A stretch of DNA of 64,000 bases, from contig NZ_JONR01000015.1 of the NCBI RefSeq assembly GCF_000711955.1, positions 1 through 64,000 on the forward strand, given 5' to 3'. The DNA is from Nevskia soli DSM 19509 (GTDB lineage: Bacteria > Pseudomonadota > Gammaproteobacteria > Nevskiales > Nevskiaceae). The position numbers were made by a program, and so were the translations under genes. Below, in pieces: positions 29,674 to 38,053 of the stretch (the first letter of the stretch is position 1; every line of letters starts with the position of its first letter). Below the pieces are notes generated by a model that made no database searches, was not told the origin of the DNA, and saw nothing but the letters and a program-made list of their open reading frames with translations.

Positions 29674-30001
29674 CGTCCGGATATTTCCTGGTAACTGTCT
29701 GCTGCTGGTCTTTGAAGTAGTCACGAAGCCTCCGTCCTGCGCTGTCGAAGAATGGCCGCGACCGTCGCCGATAGGGTGGGGCGACAGTCATCGGGAGCCG
29801 GTCAAAATCGAAGCCATCGGGCTCGCCTCCTTGCGGGGCGGCGCATCTGCTGTGCGCCTCCTGTGCCTGGCGTCGTCGCGCATCGATCAAATAACGGTGC
29901 TCTGCAGGAAGAGACGCCGGAACTGCCGAGGCCCCTACCTCCGTCCGGCCGGGGGCTAGCCCCTGTATGCCGCGTCGCGTCCGGTGTGATGGCGCGTTGG
30001 T
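29674..30001. other. Leader region of the lipoprotein gene
   Basis: 328 bp without a gene. It holds the shared element (29912-29940) and a short GGGGCTAGCCCC palindrome (29952-29963) between that element and the end of the MFP gene. Confidence 0.4.
29912..29940 (-). promoter_or_regulatory. Shared element, site 4 (lipoprotein)
   Basis: Minus strand AGGTAGGGG (29940-29932), 15 nt, CGTCT (29916-29912). Perfect consensus match, about 240 bp before the lipoprotein start codon, implying a long leader. Confidence 0.75.
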
Positions 30002-31231
30002 CTAGTAATGCCTGCTTTCCGAAGGCGGGTCGCCGGCGTCGGCTTCCATTTCGGATTCGACCGACGAGACCTTGGCGCCCTCGCGCAGCTGGTAGGTTCC
30101 GCTGGTGATGACCCGATCGCCGGGTTCCACTCCCGCGCTGATCGCCTGCCGGTCGCCTTCCAGGGGGCCGAGCGATACCGGTTGCAGCGTGACCGTTTCT
30201 CCGGCCTTGATCAGGTAGACATAGGCGCCGTGCGTATCGCGCCGCACGGCGGAGGCGGGCACCACCACCACGTTGTGCAGGGATTCGACTTGCAGATGGG
30301 CATTGACCATCTGGTTCGGGAAAAGCCCGAAGTCCTTGTTGTCGAACAGGGCGCGCAGCTTGACCGTGCCGGTATCGGCATCGACCTGGCTATCGATCGT
30401 CTGCAGCCTGCCGGCGGCCAGGCGCGTAGCGCCGCTGCGGTCGAAGGCGACGACTTGCAAGGGCGCTTTGGCACGCATGCGCCGCACGATGTCCTGCACC
30501 TGGTCCCCGGGCACGGTGAAGATCACCGAGATCGGGTCGATCTGCGTCACGGTCGCCAGGCCCTTGTCGTCGCCGACCTGGACGTAGTTGCCGGGATCGA
30601 CCTGGCGCAGTCCGACGCGTCCGGCAAGCGGCGAGGTGATGCGGCTGGAGGCGAGGTCGAACTTCGCGGTATCTACAGCGGCCTGGTCGGCGGCGACGGC
30701 ACCCTGGTACTGGCGCACCCTCGCCTGCTGCGCGACACTCTGCTGCTGTGGGTCGTAGTCCTGTTCCGCCGGCGATGCGCGGTGCGGCAATCCGAGCTGC
30801 GCCTGTTCCAGCAAAGCCTGGTCGCGGGCCAGTCGTCCCTGCGCCTGCTTCAGCGCGGCCTGATAGGGGCGCGGATCGATCTGCGCCAGAAAGTCGTTCT
30901 GGCGCACCAACTGTCCTTCCTCGACGGCAAGCTGCGTCAATTCTCCATTGACCCGGGCCTTGATCATGACGGAGGCCAGGGGGGTGACGGTGCCCGGCGC
31001 ATCGATCGACAGGTCGACATCGCCGCGCGCGGCCACCACCGAGTCCACGATCACGGTGCCGGGTTCACCGGCGCTTTGTGACGATTGAGCCGGCATGCGG
31101 ATCATCCAGGGCACCGCCGCGATTGCCAGCACGATCGAAGTCAGCCAGAAGGCGGCGCTTCCCCGTGACGGCCAGGCCCGCTCGTCGACACGCGAAAGAG
31201 AACCCTGCGTATCCGCGCTACCCACGCCCAT
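30002..31231 (-). CDS. RND-type membrane fusion protein without a pump
   Basis: 409 residues from ATG 31231 (ATG 31258 also in frame). An N-terminal anchor (SAAFWLTSIVLAIAAVPWM) is followed by a periplasmic adaptor of MdtA/AcrA form: PLASVMIKARVNGELTQL, LAQIDPRPYQAALKQAQ, a coiled-coil hairpin, ITSPLAGRVGLRQVDPGNYV, and a C-terminal VVPASAVRRDTHGAYVYLI. Such proteins join an RND pump to an outer-membrane duct, yet no RND transporter gene is in the window. A shared promoter-like element lies 60 bp upstream, so it belongs to the same regulon as the amidases and may serve a pump encoded elsewhere. Confidence 0.88.
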   Translation of the reverse strand: MGVGSADTQGSLSRVDERAWPSRGSAAFWLTSIVLAIAAVPWMIRMPAQSSQSAGEPGTVIVDSVVAARGDVDLSIDAPGTVTPLASVMIKARVNGELTQLAVEEGQLVRQNDFLAQIDPRPYQAALKQAQGRLARDQALLEQAQLGLPHRASPAEQDYDPQQQSVAQQARVRQYQGAVAADQAAVDTAKFDLASSRITSPLAGRVGLRQVDPGNYVQVGDDKGLATVTQIDPISVIFTVPGDQVQDIVRRMRAKAPLQVVAFDRSGATRLAAGRLQTIDSQVDADTGTVKLRALFDNKDFGLFPNQMVNAHLQVESLHNVVVVPASAVRRDTHGAYVYLIKAGETVTLQPVSLGPLEGDRQAISAGVEPGDRVITSGTYQLREGAKVSSVESEMEADAGDPPSESRHY

Positions 31232-31290
31232 GTGCCCTCGCTGATGAAGTTGCCGCACGGACTGTGCGAACCAACCGTCCCTGAAAAATC

Positions 31291-31319
31291 AGACGGACGC
31301 CGCGCGCCGTCCCCTACCT
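31291..31319 (-). promoter_or_regulatory. Shared element, site 5 (orphan MFP)
   Basis: Minus strand AGGTAGGGG (31319-31311), 15 nt, CGTCT (31295-31291). Perfect match, 60 bp before the MFP start. The -10-like block sits where a normal short leader would begin. Confidence 0.78.
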
Positions 31320-31354
31320 GCGCGAAGATGGGGGACGGAACGGCCGGGTGGGGC

Positions 31355-32281
31355 TTAGGCGTATCGGGGCGCGTGCGGCAGGAACTGCGAGGCCAGCCGG
31401 GACAACAGGGCGGTATCGGGATCGGCGGCGGCCCGGTGGCCGCCGCCGACGGTGTGCATGAATTCGGCGACGTGCGCCGGGTTGGAGATCGCCGTCTTGA
31501 CCGCCTGCAGCGCGGCCTCGATCTGCGCCAGCGTATCGGCCGTGCCGATCAGCCCGCGGCGCACCTCCGCGCTCTGCGGCAGGTAGTGGCTGCAGCTCCA
31601 CAGCACATAGTCCAGGATGGTGGGGACGAACGTCGCCACCGACAGGTGGAAGCTCGGTTCGTCCAGCGGGGTGGCCTGGTGCCACCAGCCGCGCGGAATG
31701 TAGAGCAGGTCCCCGGGCTCCAGCACGCAATCCAGCACCGGTGCGGGTGGGCAGCGGCTCTGTGCCTGGTCGCTGCCCTGGGTGCTCAGCGGGTAGGCGA
31801 AGGTGGGTTCGTACACGCGCCAGCGCTTGCGGCCGATGAGCTGGACGGCGAAGACGTCATGCACATCCCAGTGTTGTCCGAAGGTGCCCTTGCCGCCGAA
31901 GGTGATATAGCCGTTCCCCGTCGTCGGGAAGCCGGTGTAGCGCTCCACGTCCCGGCACAGCGCCTGCGCCGCGGTGGAGAAGCCTTCCAGCCGATTGAGC
32001 ACCAGGGTCGCGCCGCCCGCCATGAAACGGCTGAAGCGATCCAGCACCAGTCTGCGCCGGCGCACGCCCAGCTCCATCACTTCCTCGGTATAGGCAAGCG
32101 GGGGAACCGGGCCGTCGGCATACAGCTTGAACAGCGGGTCCTTCGGCTCGACCTGGTTGAGCAGCGTATCGAGATCCCGCCATTCGAACGGCGGCACGCG
32201 CACCGCGCGCTTGCGCAGGTGACAGTTCTTCTCCAGCAGCGTGTCGTGGAATTCCTGCGGCAGGATCCCGAAGTCGATCAT
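31355..32281 (-). CDS. JmjC/cupin-4 type Fe(II)/2-oxoglutarate oxygenase
   Basis: 308 residues. The double-stranded beta-helix core has HWD at 137-139 (HxD metal ligands) in GQHWDVHDVFAVQL, then GRKRWRVY and the distal His201 in YIPRGWWHQA. This matches the cupin-4/RoxA (YcfD) class that hydroxylates protein or peptide side chains. The C-terminal helical part is typical of these enzymes. No signal peptide, so cytoplasmic. It is preceded by a 540-bp leader with hairpins and, beyond that, a shared promoter-like element. Substrate unknown. Confidence 0.85.
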   Translation of the reverse strand: MIDFGILPQEFHDTLLEKNCHLRKRAVRVPPFEWRDLDTLLNQVEPKDPLFKLYADGPVPPLAYTEEVMELGVRRRRLVLDRFSRFMAGGATLVLNRLEGFSTAAQALCRDVERYTGFPTTGNGYITFGGKGTFGQHWDVHDVFAVQLIGRKRWRVYEPTFAYPLSTQGSDQAQSRCPPAPVLDCVLEPGDLLYIPRGWWHQATPLDEPSFHLSVATFVPTILDYVLWSCSHYLPQSAEVRRGLIGTADTLAQIEAALQAVKTAISNPAHVAEFMHTVGGGHRAAADPDTALLSRLASQFLPHAPRYA

Positions 32282-32825
32282 CGGCGCGCCCTCTGCGACC
32301 GCTCCCGACCGTGCCGGAAGGGCGGATGATCCAATACGCTTGCACCGCTTTTACGGCACCTCAAAAGACGGCCGGACTCTTCTCCGCCATGGAGAAGAGC
32401 CGACCGAACCCTCGTTCCCATCACCTGGGTCGATGCGGTTCCGACGATCAGCTGCGGCATCCCATATCCACGGCGAAATGCGCTACCGGACTTGGCGTGG
32501 CCGCTCCCGCGTGCGCCTTGGCGCGGCGTGGGAGCGGACCGCTGGAATAAGAATCCCTTGCTTCCGCCGCACCGGTGCAGTGGAAGCAAGGTAGAGTCGT
32601 GCGTCTGCAGGCCAGGGGGGAATGGACAAGTTCGTTCAGACTGCACGACACCTCTCCGCGACCCGCAAGGGTGGCGCGGATGAGAGTACGGTGGCAAGGG
32701 CTTCCACCGCAGTGACGCTCGATGCCGTATCCATGTAGCGGCCGGGATACGCTGAAACACAACCGGGCCGCGGTCCGATGCAGGGGGCGGCTGGGCGTGG
32801 CCGGATGTAATTGCCATATGCGTAC
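32282..32825 (-). other. Long structured leader before JmjC gene
   Basis: About 540 bp between the shared element and the JmjC start. Three hairpins can be read: 32501-32511 with 32527-32537 (one mismatch), 32556-32565 with 32582-32591 (perfect, enclosing GCACCGGTGC), and one near 32655-32680 around GACCCGCAAGGGT. A 179-codon open frame covers the region, but its translation shows no domain and poor composition, so I do not call a gene. It could be a structured 5' leader, a small RNA or a group of intergenic repeats. Confidence 0.45.
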
Positions 32826-32854
32826 AGACGCGATCTGGATAGCCCCCCCTACGT
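32826..32854 (-). promoter_or_regulatory. Shared element, site 6 (JmjC leader)
   Basis: Minus strand ACGTAGGGG (32854-32846), 15 nt, CGTCT (32830-32826). One mismatch in the first block, same spacing. It lies just after the truncated mprF and points toward the JmjC gene. Confidence 0.6.
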
Positions 32855-32888
32855 CAGCGGCCGGCGCGTGCCGCGTCTTTACAAAATT

Positions 32889-34046
32889 TCACACTTGGTG
32901 CGTGTCGAACAGATCGGCGGCTTCCGGCAGCACACGCGACAGGGCGGAGCGTTTGGGCAAGGCGATGAAGCGCGGTTGACGCAGGTTCGTGGGCCCGGCT
33001 GGCTCCCGCGCCTGGGTACGTTGTGGCGCGAGCCGCTCGAGCTTCAGCCCCAGGTCCAGGTACAGCGGCAGCCACGCATCGCCGATCCGGTAGAACACGG
33101 GTTGCGTCAGATTGCGATCGCACAGTTCGCGGAAACTCCATAGCAGATCCTCGAAGCGTTCCTGCTTGCCGACCGGATCGCCCAGCGCGATGACGCAGCG
33201 TCCGGACTGCCGGTACATGATGAAGGCGTCACCCGTGCCGGCGAAAAACAGCTGCATATTGCCCAGCGCCGCCTGGCGCACGAGCGGGTCGCTGCTGCCT
33301 GCCGCGATGCTGCACGCGCGCTGCACGGTGGCGGCATCGGGCATCACCGGCCGTGGCCGGTGCGGGCTGAGCGAGCGCCACAGCGCGATCGAGGCTGCCA
33401 GCAAGGCAAACGGAATTGCCGCGCGCAGGAATCGCGGCGCATCGTGGTCCAGCGCAAAGCGCCACCAGGCTTCCTGCGCGTACTGCATGTCGCCGCGGGC
33501 GACCGCGATGAAGCCGGCGACCGTGGCGGCGATGACCGCCACCCCGGCCAGCGATACGCGCTGGCCGAGCAGCACCGAGCGGCGGAAGTAGTGTCGCCGT
33601 ACGGCCCACAGCAGGGCCGCAATGCCGGCGCACACGGCTATCGGATCGAACGCCAGATCCTGCGCCAGCAATACGAGTGAACCGCACAGCAATGCCGTCG
33701 CCACCCACCAGGCCCCATCCAGTCGCAGGTAGAGGCCGCGCGCCAGGATCAGCAGGCCGATGCCGGCAGCGCTGCCGCACAAGCCGTTCAGGTGTTGCGT
33801 TGCAGCGTCGTGGGGGATGCTCGCTTCGGACAGGCGCCGCCCATGCTCACGGCCGAGCGTGGACAAAATCAGGAAGACGCCGCTCAACAGCGCGGCCGCG
33901 GTCAGGAGGTGCGGCGCGATGTTCCGGATCGAGGCGGCGGCCAGGCCGGCGAAGCGCCGCATGAGGTCGCGGACCTGCTCCGGCATATCCCGGAGACGGG
34001 GCGACGCGGAATCAATGATTTTCCGCGCCGCCACGCTCACGGGCAT
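32889..34046 (-). pseudogene. Truncated MprF-like phosphatidylglycerol aminoacyltransferase
   Basis: 385 residues. The membrane part (about 45-235) has six or so hydrophobic helices matching the C-terminal half of MprF flippase/synthase proteins (GLLILARGLYLRLDGAWW). It is followed by the start of the DUF2156/GNAT synthase domain: DAFIMYRQSGRCVIALGDPVG and PVFYRIGDAWLPLYLDLGLKLERL. Full synthases continue for another 150-200 residues, but here the frame ends soon after. The catalytic domain is thus incomplete. MprF adds Lys or Ala to phosphatidylglycerol. Lies 32 bp after the group I amidase at 34079, in the same direction. Confidence 0.75.
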
Positions 34047-34078
34047 GACCGCCTGGCCATCAATCCTGCAATGCAGTT

Positions 34079-36136
34079 CTAGGGCTCGCCCGCGACCGGG
34101 CCGAAGTCCGGCGGTGCCACACGGTGCCGCGTCGCCGCTTCATAGGCCGCGGCGATGTGCAGCAGCTTGGGTTCATCGAACGGGCGGCCGAGGAAGTCGA
34201 TGCCCACCGGCAGCTTCGCCGCCACCGGGCCGACCAGGCGGGTCGGCTCGCGCGCGCCTTCCGCGTAGAACTCGCTGCTGCCTTCCGCCGGCGGCGGTGG
34301 CGGCGGCGCGCCGGGATCGCGCACGCGATCATAGACCTCGGTGGTGAAGCCGGCCGGCACGGTGATGACCGGGAAACCCTGCTGGCCGAGGAAGCTCCAC
34401 ACCACGCCGCGGCCGTTGACCTGCGGTTCGACCGGCGCACCCAGCTTGGACGGCGGCAGGTTGCTGGTCGGGTAGACCACGGCATCCACGTTCTGCTCCT
34501 GCATGCATTGCAGCAGGATCTGCTGCACCGCGAAGCGCATCTGCATGCGCCCGGCGGTATCCAGCTCCATCGACTTCTCCGCGGTCTCGCGGGTCTTCTT
34601 GCGGTCGGGGAAGTGCGGGTCGTTGTAGAAATTCGCCTTGGCGATCAGGTCCGCGTTGGTCTTGATGTTGGCGTCGCCGCGCTGGCGCAGGTACAGGTCC
34701 ATCATGTACTTGCCTTCACCCTCGGCGCGCGACTGGAAGTAGGTGCGGATGGTGACGCTGTCGGGGAACTTGGAGGAATCCGAGGCCATGTCGAGCAGGG
34801 TCAGGACCTGGTCGGTAGCCGGCTTGCCCTGCGCGTCCACCGGGAACAGCTTGGGGAACTGTTTCGCCAGGGCGGCATTGCGCAGTCCTGGCGTGAAGCG
34901 CGTGACGCAGCTCTGGAACAGCGCGCCCTCGGGACCTGGGTCGACGATGGTGGCGCCGAGCTTGTGCAGATCCTCGATCGCATGGTCGACGATGTCGATG
35001 CTCTGCTCGTCGGCCACGCTGAACAGCTTCTTGTTCATGTATTCGCGCAGCACGCCGATGCGCACGCCGTCCAGGCGCCCGCCGTTGGCGAAGCTCGCAT
35101 AGGCCTTGGCCGGCGTACGGCCGACGCTGAACACGGTCAACTCGTCCTTTGGATCGTAGCCGGCGATGACGTCGAGGATGCGCGCGGCATCCTGTACCGT
35201 GCGGCAGATCGGGCCGACGCGGGTGTTGATGCCGGCGCCCATCATGCCGCGGCGGCTGACCAGCTCTTGCGTCGCCGCAATGCCGACTTCGTTGTCGGCC
35301 TCGGCCGGGCCGCGGATCGAGGAGCTGGTCTCCTCGGCGATGGCGCAGGTGACGAGATTGGCCGCCACCGAAGTGCCGGAGCCGGAGCTGGACGCGTTGG
35401 GCGTGCGCTCGGTGTCGTAGGGATTGCAGAAGGTGCCACCGAAGGCGCTGCGGGCGCCGCCGGAGGCGTACTCGGCGAGGTTGGACTTGGCCAGGATGAT
35501 GGCGCCCGCGGCGCGCAGGCGCCGTACGAATTCGGCGTCCTGCGGCGGACGGTCGTTGGCCCAGAAGGCGTCGGCGCCGTCGGTGGTGCGCAGGTCGAAG
35601 GTGTCGTACTGGTCCTTCACCGCCATGATCACGCCCTGCAGCGGGCCGACCAGCTTGCCGGTGCGGGCGAACTCGCGGTCCTGCCGCGCCGCGGTTTCCA
35701 GCGCATCGGGCATGTCCGGATTGCTGTCGGCGGCGTCGGTCATGCTGCGCGCCTTGCGCTCGTCGAAGCCCAGGGCCTGGCGTGTCGCGGGGCGCAGGTT
35801 CAGCGTGGACAGGGCGTTGAGCTGCCCGGCGTGGGGAATGGTCTCGATGGGGCCGAGCAGGCCCTGCGGCTGCTTCACGCAGGTGCCGTTGTAGGCTTTG
35901 ATGCGGGCCAGGTAGAGCCTGACCAGTTGTTCGGTGGTGAGTTGCTTGCTGGTGATGGCGTACTGGATCTGGCTGATGGTGGCCTCTTCCAGGTGGAACC
36001 TGGCGGGTTTGGCCGCCGCTTCAGCGCCGCCGCCGAGGCCGCAGCCCAGAACCAGGGTGAAGGCGGCCATGGAGCCGCAGATCCAGCTGCGGAACCTTGG
36101 CAGGCTGCGCGGACCGTTGAACGGAATGTTGGGCAC
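34079..36136 (-). CDS. Long Sec-exported amidase (group I)
   Basis: 685 residues from a GTG with AGGGGAG 6 nt upstream. Signal peptide 1-40 with AEA cleavage. Group I markers FHLEEATI, YNGTCVKQPQG, NLRPATRQALGFD and ANIKTNADLI. Lys174 (AVKDQYDT), cis-Ser249 (NASSSG) and Ser273 (SSSIRGPA) are intact; the flank of the nucleophile is SSS rather than GGS. Close paralogue of the enzyme at 23692. Probably second gene in the unit started by the element at 38004, 143 bp after the previous amidase with a large hairpin between. Confidence 0.88.
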   Translation of the reverse strand: MPNIPFNGPRSLPRFRSWICGSMAAFTLVLGCGLGGGAEAAAKPARFHLEEATISQIQYAITSKQLTTEQLVRLYLARIKAYNGTCVKQPQGLLGPIETIPHAGQLNALSTLNLRPATRQALGFDERKARSMTDAADSNPDMPDALETAARQDREFARTGKLVGPLQGVIMAVKDQYDTFDLRTTDGADAFWANDRPPQDAEFVRRLRAAGAIILAKSNLAEYASGGARSAFGGTFCNPYDTERTPNASSSGSGTSVAANLVTCAIAEETSSSIRGPAEADNEVGIAATQELVSRRGMMGAGINTRVGPICRTVQDAARILDVIAGYDPKDELTVFSVGRTPAKAYASFANGGRLDGVRIGVLREYMNKKLFSVADEQSIDIVDHAIEDLHKLGATIVDPGPEGALFQSCVTRFTPGLRNAALAKQFPKLFPVDAQGKPATDQVLTLLDMASDSSKFPDSVTIRTYFQSRAEGEGKYMMDLYLRQRGDANIKTNADLIAKANFYNDPHFPDRKKTRETAEKSMELDTAGRMQMRFAVQQILLQCMQEQNVDAVVYPTSNLPPSKLGAPVEPQVNGRGVVWSFLGQQGFPVITVPAGFTTEVYDRVRDPGAPPPPPPAEGSSEFYAEGAREPTRLVGPVAAKLPVGIDFLGRPFDEPKLLHIAAAYEAATRHRVAPPDFGPVAGEP

Positions 36137-36173
36137 GACGAACTCCCCTGATGTTATGTCCGGAAGCCGTGCC

Positions 36174-36215
36174 GCGGGAGGAGCGGCATGATGCTGGCCA
36201 TGCCCCTCCTCCCGC
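36174..36215 (-). promoter_or_regulatory. 17-bp stem hairpin between two amidase genes
   Basis: Arms 36174-36190 and 36199-36215 pair with one mismatch around an 8-nt loop. It lies in the 143-bp gap between the group II amidase (36280) and the group I amidase (36136). There is no T-run, so it may set relative transcript levels by stabilising the upstream message. Confidence 0.5.
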
Positions 36216-36279
36216 CTTGCCTGTGGACCAGTAGCGGTCCGATATCCGGAATGATTGTGCTGCTGTGGTCGCTGCGTGC

Positions 36280-37953
36280 TCAGTAGCTGATGGTGTCGCT
36301 GGGCAGCGCCGGCGTGGTCTTCGGGATGCGGATCGCCTTGGTGGCCTGCTCGAAGTCATAGCCGTAGCCGAGCAGCTTCGGTTCGCTCCACTGCGGGCCG
36401 AAGAAGGAGATGGTCACCGGCAGTCCGTCCGGCGTCATGCCGGCCGGCACGATCAGGTCGGGGCAACCGGTCTCGTTGGCGATGTTGGTCGGCGAGTCGC
36501 TGCCGGCACCGGGCTTGGGCGCTTCCTTCGGCGTGATCAGTGTGGCCGGGCGCGGCGAGGTCGGGTAGACCACGGCATCGAGCTTGTACTTGGTGAAGAT
36601 CGCGGCCATGGCGGAGCGCATCGCGGCCAGCTGCTCGTTCTTCAGCGCCAGGTACTGCGGATCGTTCAGGTCCAGCGCCAGGGAAGCGGTGTACTTGAGG
36701 CCATAGGCCTTGCCCGGGCTGTTGTAGTGGGTGGCCGGATCGTTGGCCTTGGCCACGATCTCGTCGAAGTCCTTGGGGAAGCCGGGCTTGAGCGTGTGCA
36801 GGTACTGGGTCAGCTGCGCCTTGAACTCGGAAGCCACCAGCAGGTTGTAGATGCCGCCCTTGGCCTGGATCATGTAATCCGGGTACTTGATCGGATCGAC
36901 CACCACCGCGCCCAGCTTCTTCAGCGTGGCGATGGCGTCTTCCACCACCTTGTCGGTGCCGGCGTCCTTGCCCATGAAGTCGCGGGCGATGCCGATGCGC
37001 GCACCCTTGAGCGAGCCGGTCTTGAGGTACTTGGTGTAGTCCTTCTGGAAGTGGCCGGCGCTCTTGACGCTGGCCGGATCGGCGGGGTCGACGCCGGTCA
37101 TCACGCCCAGCGCGGTGGCCACGTCGGCAACGCTGCGTCCCATCGGGCCGCCGGTGTCGAAGCTCAGCGCCAGCGGCACGATGCCATTGCGGCTCATCAG
37201 GCCGACGGTGGGCTTGAGGCCGACGATGCCGTTGACCGAGGAGGGGCCGCGCACCGAGCCGCCGGTGTCGGTGCCCAGGCCGAACTGCGCGAAGATGGCG
37301 GCGATGGATGCGCCGGTGCCGCCGCTGGAGCCGGAAGGGCCGCGCGTCAGGTCGTGCGGATTGTGCGTCTGCAGGCCCATCGAGCTGTAGCCGTTGGGCA
37401 CCTGGCCTTCCTTGAGCACTTCCGGATCGGTGGCGCCGCTGACGCTGCCGCCGCTGCCGGCGAACTCGCTCAGGTTGACCTTCGCCACCACGATGGCGCC
37501 GGCGTCGCGCAGCTTCTTCACCACGAAGGCGTCGCTGGGCGGCAATGAGCCGGCCAGCAGCTGCGAGCCGGCGGTGGTCTGGATGTCGTGGGTGTTGTAG
37601 TTGTCCTTCAGGACGATCGGCACGCCGTGCAGCGGACCGCGGATCTTGCCGGCCTTGCGCTCGGCATCCAATGCCTTGGCTTCCGCCAAGGCATTGGGGT
37701 TGAGCGTGATCACCGCGTTGATCGCCGGGCCCTGCTTGTCGTAGGCCGCGACGCGCGCGAGATAGGCCTGCGTCACCTGCTCGGATGAGACCTTGCCGGT
37801 CTTGTAGGCGGCCTGCAGGTCGGCAATGCTGGCGGTGTCGATGTTCAGCGTCTCGGCATGCGCGGCGGGCGACAGGGCGAGGCTGAGGGCGAGGAGAAAC
37901 GCGGAGGGACGGAAGATCTTTTCCGCGTTCCTGATCGTGGTCGTGCTCTTCAT
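36280..37953 (-). CDS. Sec-exported amidase, peptide-amidase-like (group II)
   Basis: 557 residues. Signal peptide cut after AHA (33). Lys116 (VLKDNYN), cis-Ser209 (PSGSSGG) and Ser233 (TDTGGSVRGP). Compared with its group it has about 18 extra residues between Lys and cis-Ser (GATDPEVLKEGQVPNGY), near the substrate entrance. INAVITLNPNALAEAKALDAE and QWSEPKLLGYGYDFEQAT are group II markers. The fragment at 19718 is closest to this enzyme. First gene after the shared element at 38004, whose CGTCT lies 51 bp before the ATG. Confidence 0.88.
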   Translation of the reverse strand: MKSTTTIRNAEKIFRPSAFLLALSLALSPAAHAETLNIDTASIADLQAAYKTGKVSSEQVTQAYLARVAAYDKQGPAINAVITLNPNALAEAKALDAERKAGKIRGPLHGVPIVLKDNYNTHDIQTTAGSQLLAGSLPPSDAFVVKKLRDAGAIVVAKVNLSEFAGSGGSVSGATDPEVLKEGQVPNGYSSMGLQTHNPHDLTRGPSGSSGGTGASIAAIFAQFGLGTDTGGSVRGPSSVNGIVGLKPTVGLMSRNGIVPLALSFDTGGPMGRSVADVATALGVMTGVDPADPASVKSAGHFQKDYTKYLKTGSLKGARIGIARDFMGKDAGTDKVVEDAIATLKKLGAVVVDPIKYPDYMIQAKGGIYNLLVASEFKAQLTQYLHTLKPGFPKDFDEIVAKANDPATHYNSPGKAYGLKYTASLALDLNDPQYLALKNEQLAAMRSAMAAIFTKYKLDAVVYPTSPRPATLITPKEAPKPGAGSDSPTNIANETGCPDLIVPAGMTPDGLPVTISFFGPQWSEPKLLGYGYDFEQATKAIRIPKTTPALPSDTISY

Positions 37954-38003
37954 GTGGGTTCCTGGCTGTATGGACCGTTGCGGCTGAACGGTCCTTATCC
38001 AGT

Positions 38004-38032
38004 AGACGCCGGCTTTCCGGTGCCCCCTACCT
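38004..38032 (-). promoter_or_regulatory. Shared element, site 2 (37953 amidase)
   Basis: Minus strand AGGTAGGGG (38032-38024), 15 nt, CGTCT (38008-38004). Perfect match, 51 bp before the amidase start and 22 bp past the stop of the upstream amidase. It marks a new transcription start inside the amidase array. Confidence 0.8.
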
Positions 38033-38053
38033 GTGCACGCGCTTAACAAAAAT

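Noticed and set aside
32278..32817. 179-codon minus-strand frame in the JmjC leader
   Set aside because: Translation has no domain, unlikely composition, and crosses three hairpins; more likely a non-coding leader.
34124..36151. 675-codon plus-strand frame opposite another group I amidase
   Set aside because: Same antisense shadow effect; it has the same odd composition as the one at 23731 because the true genes are paralogues.
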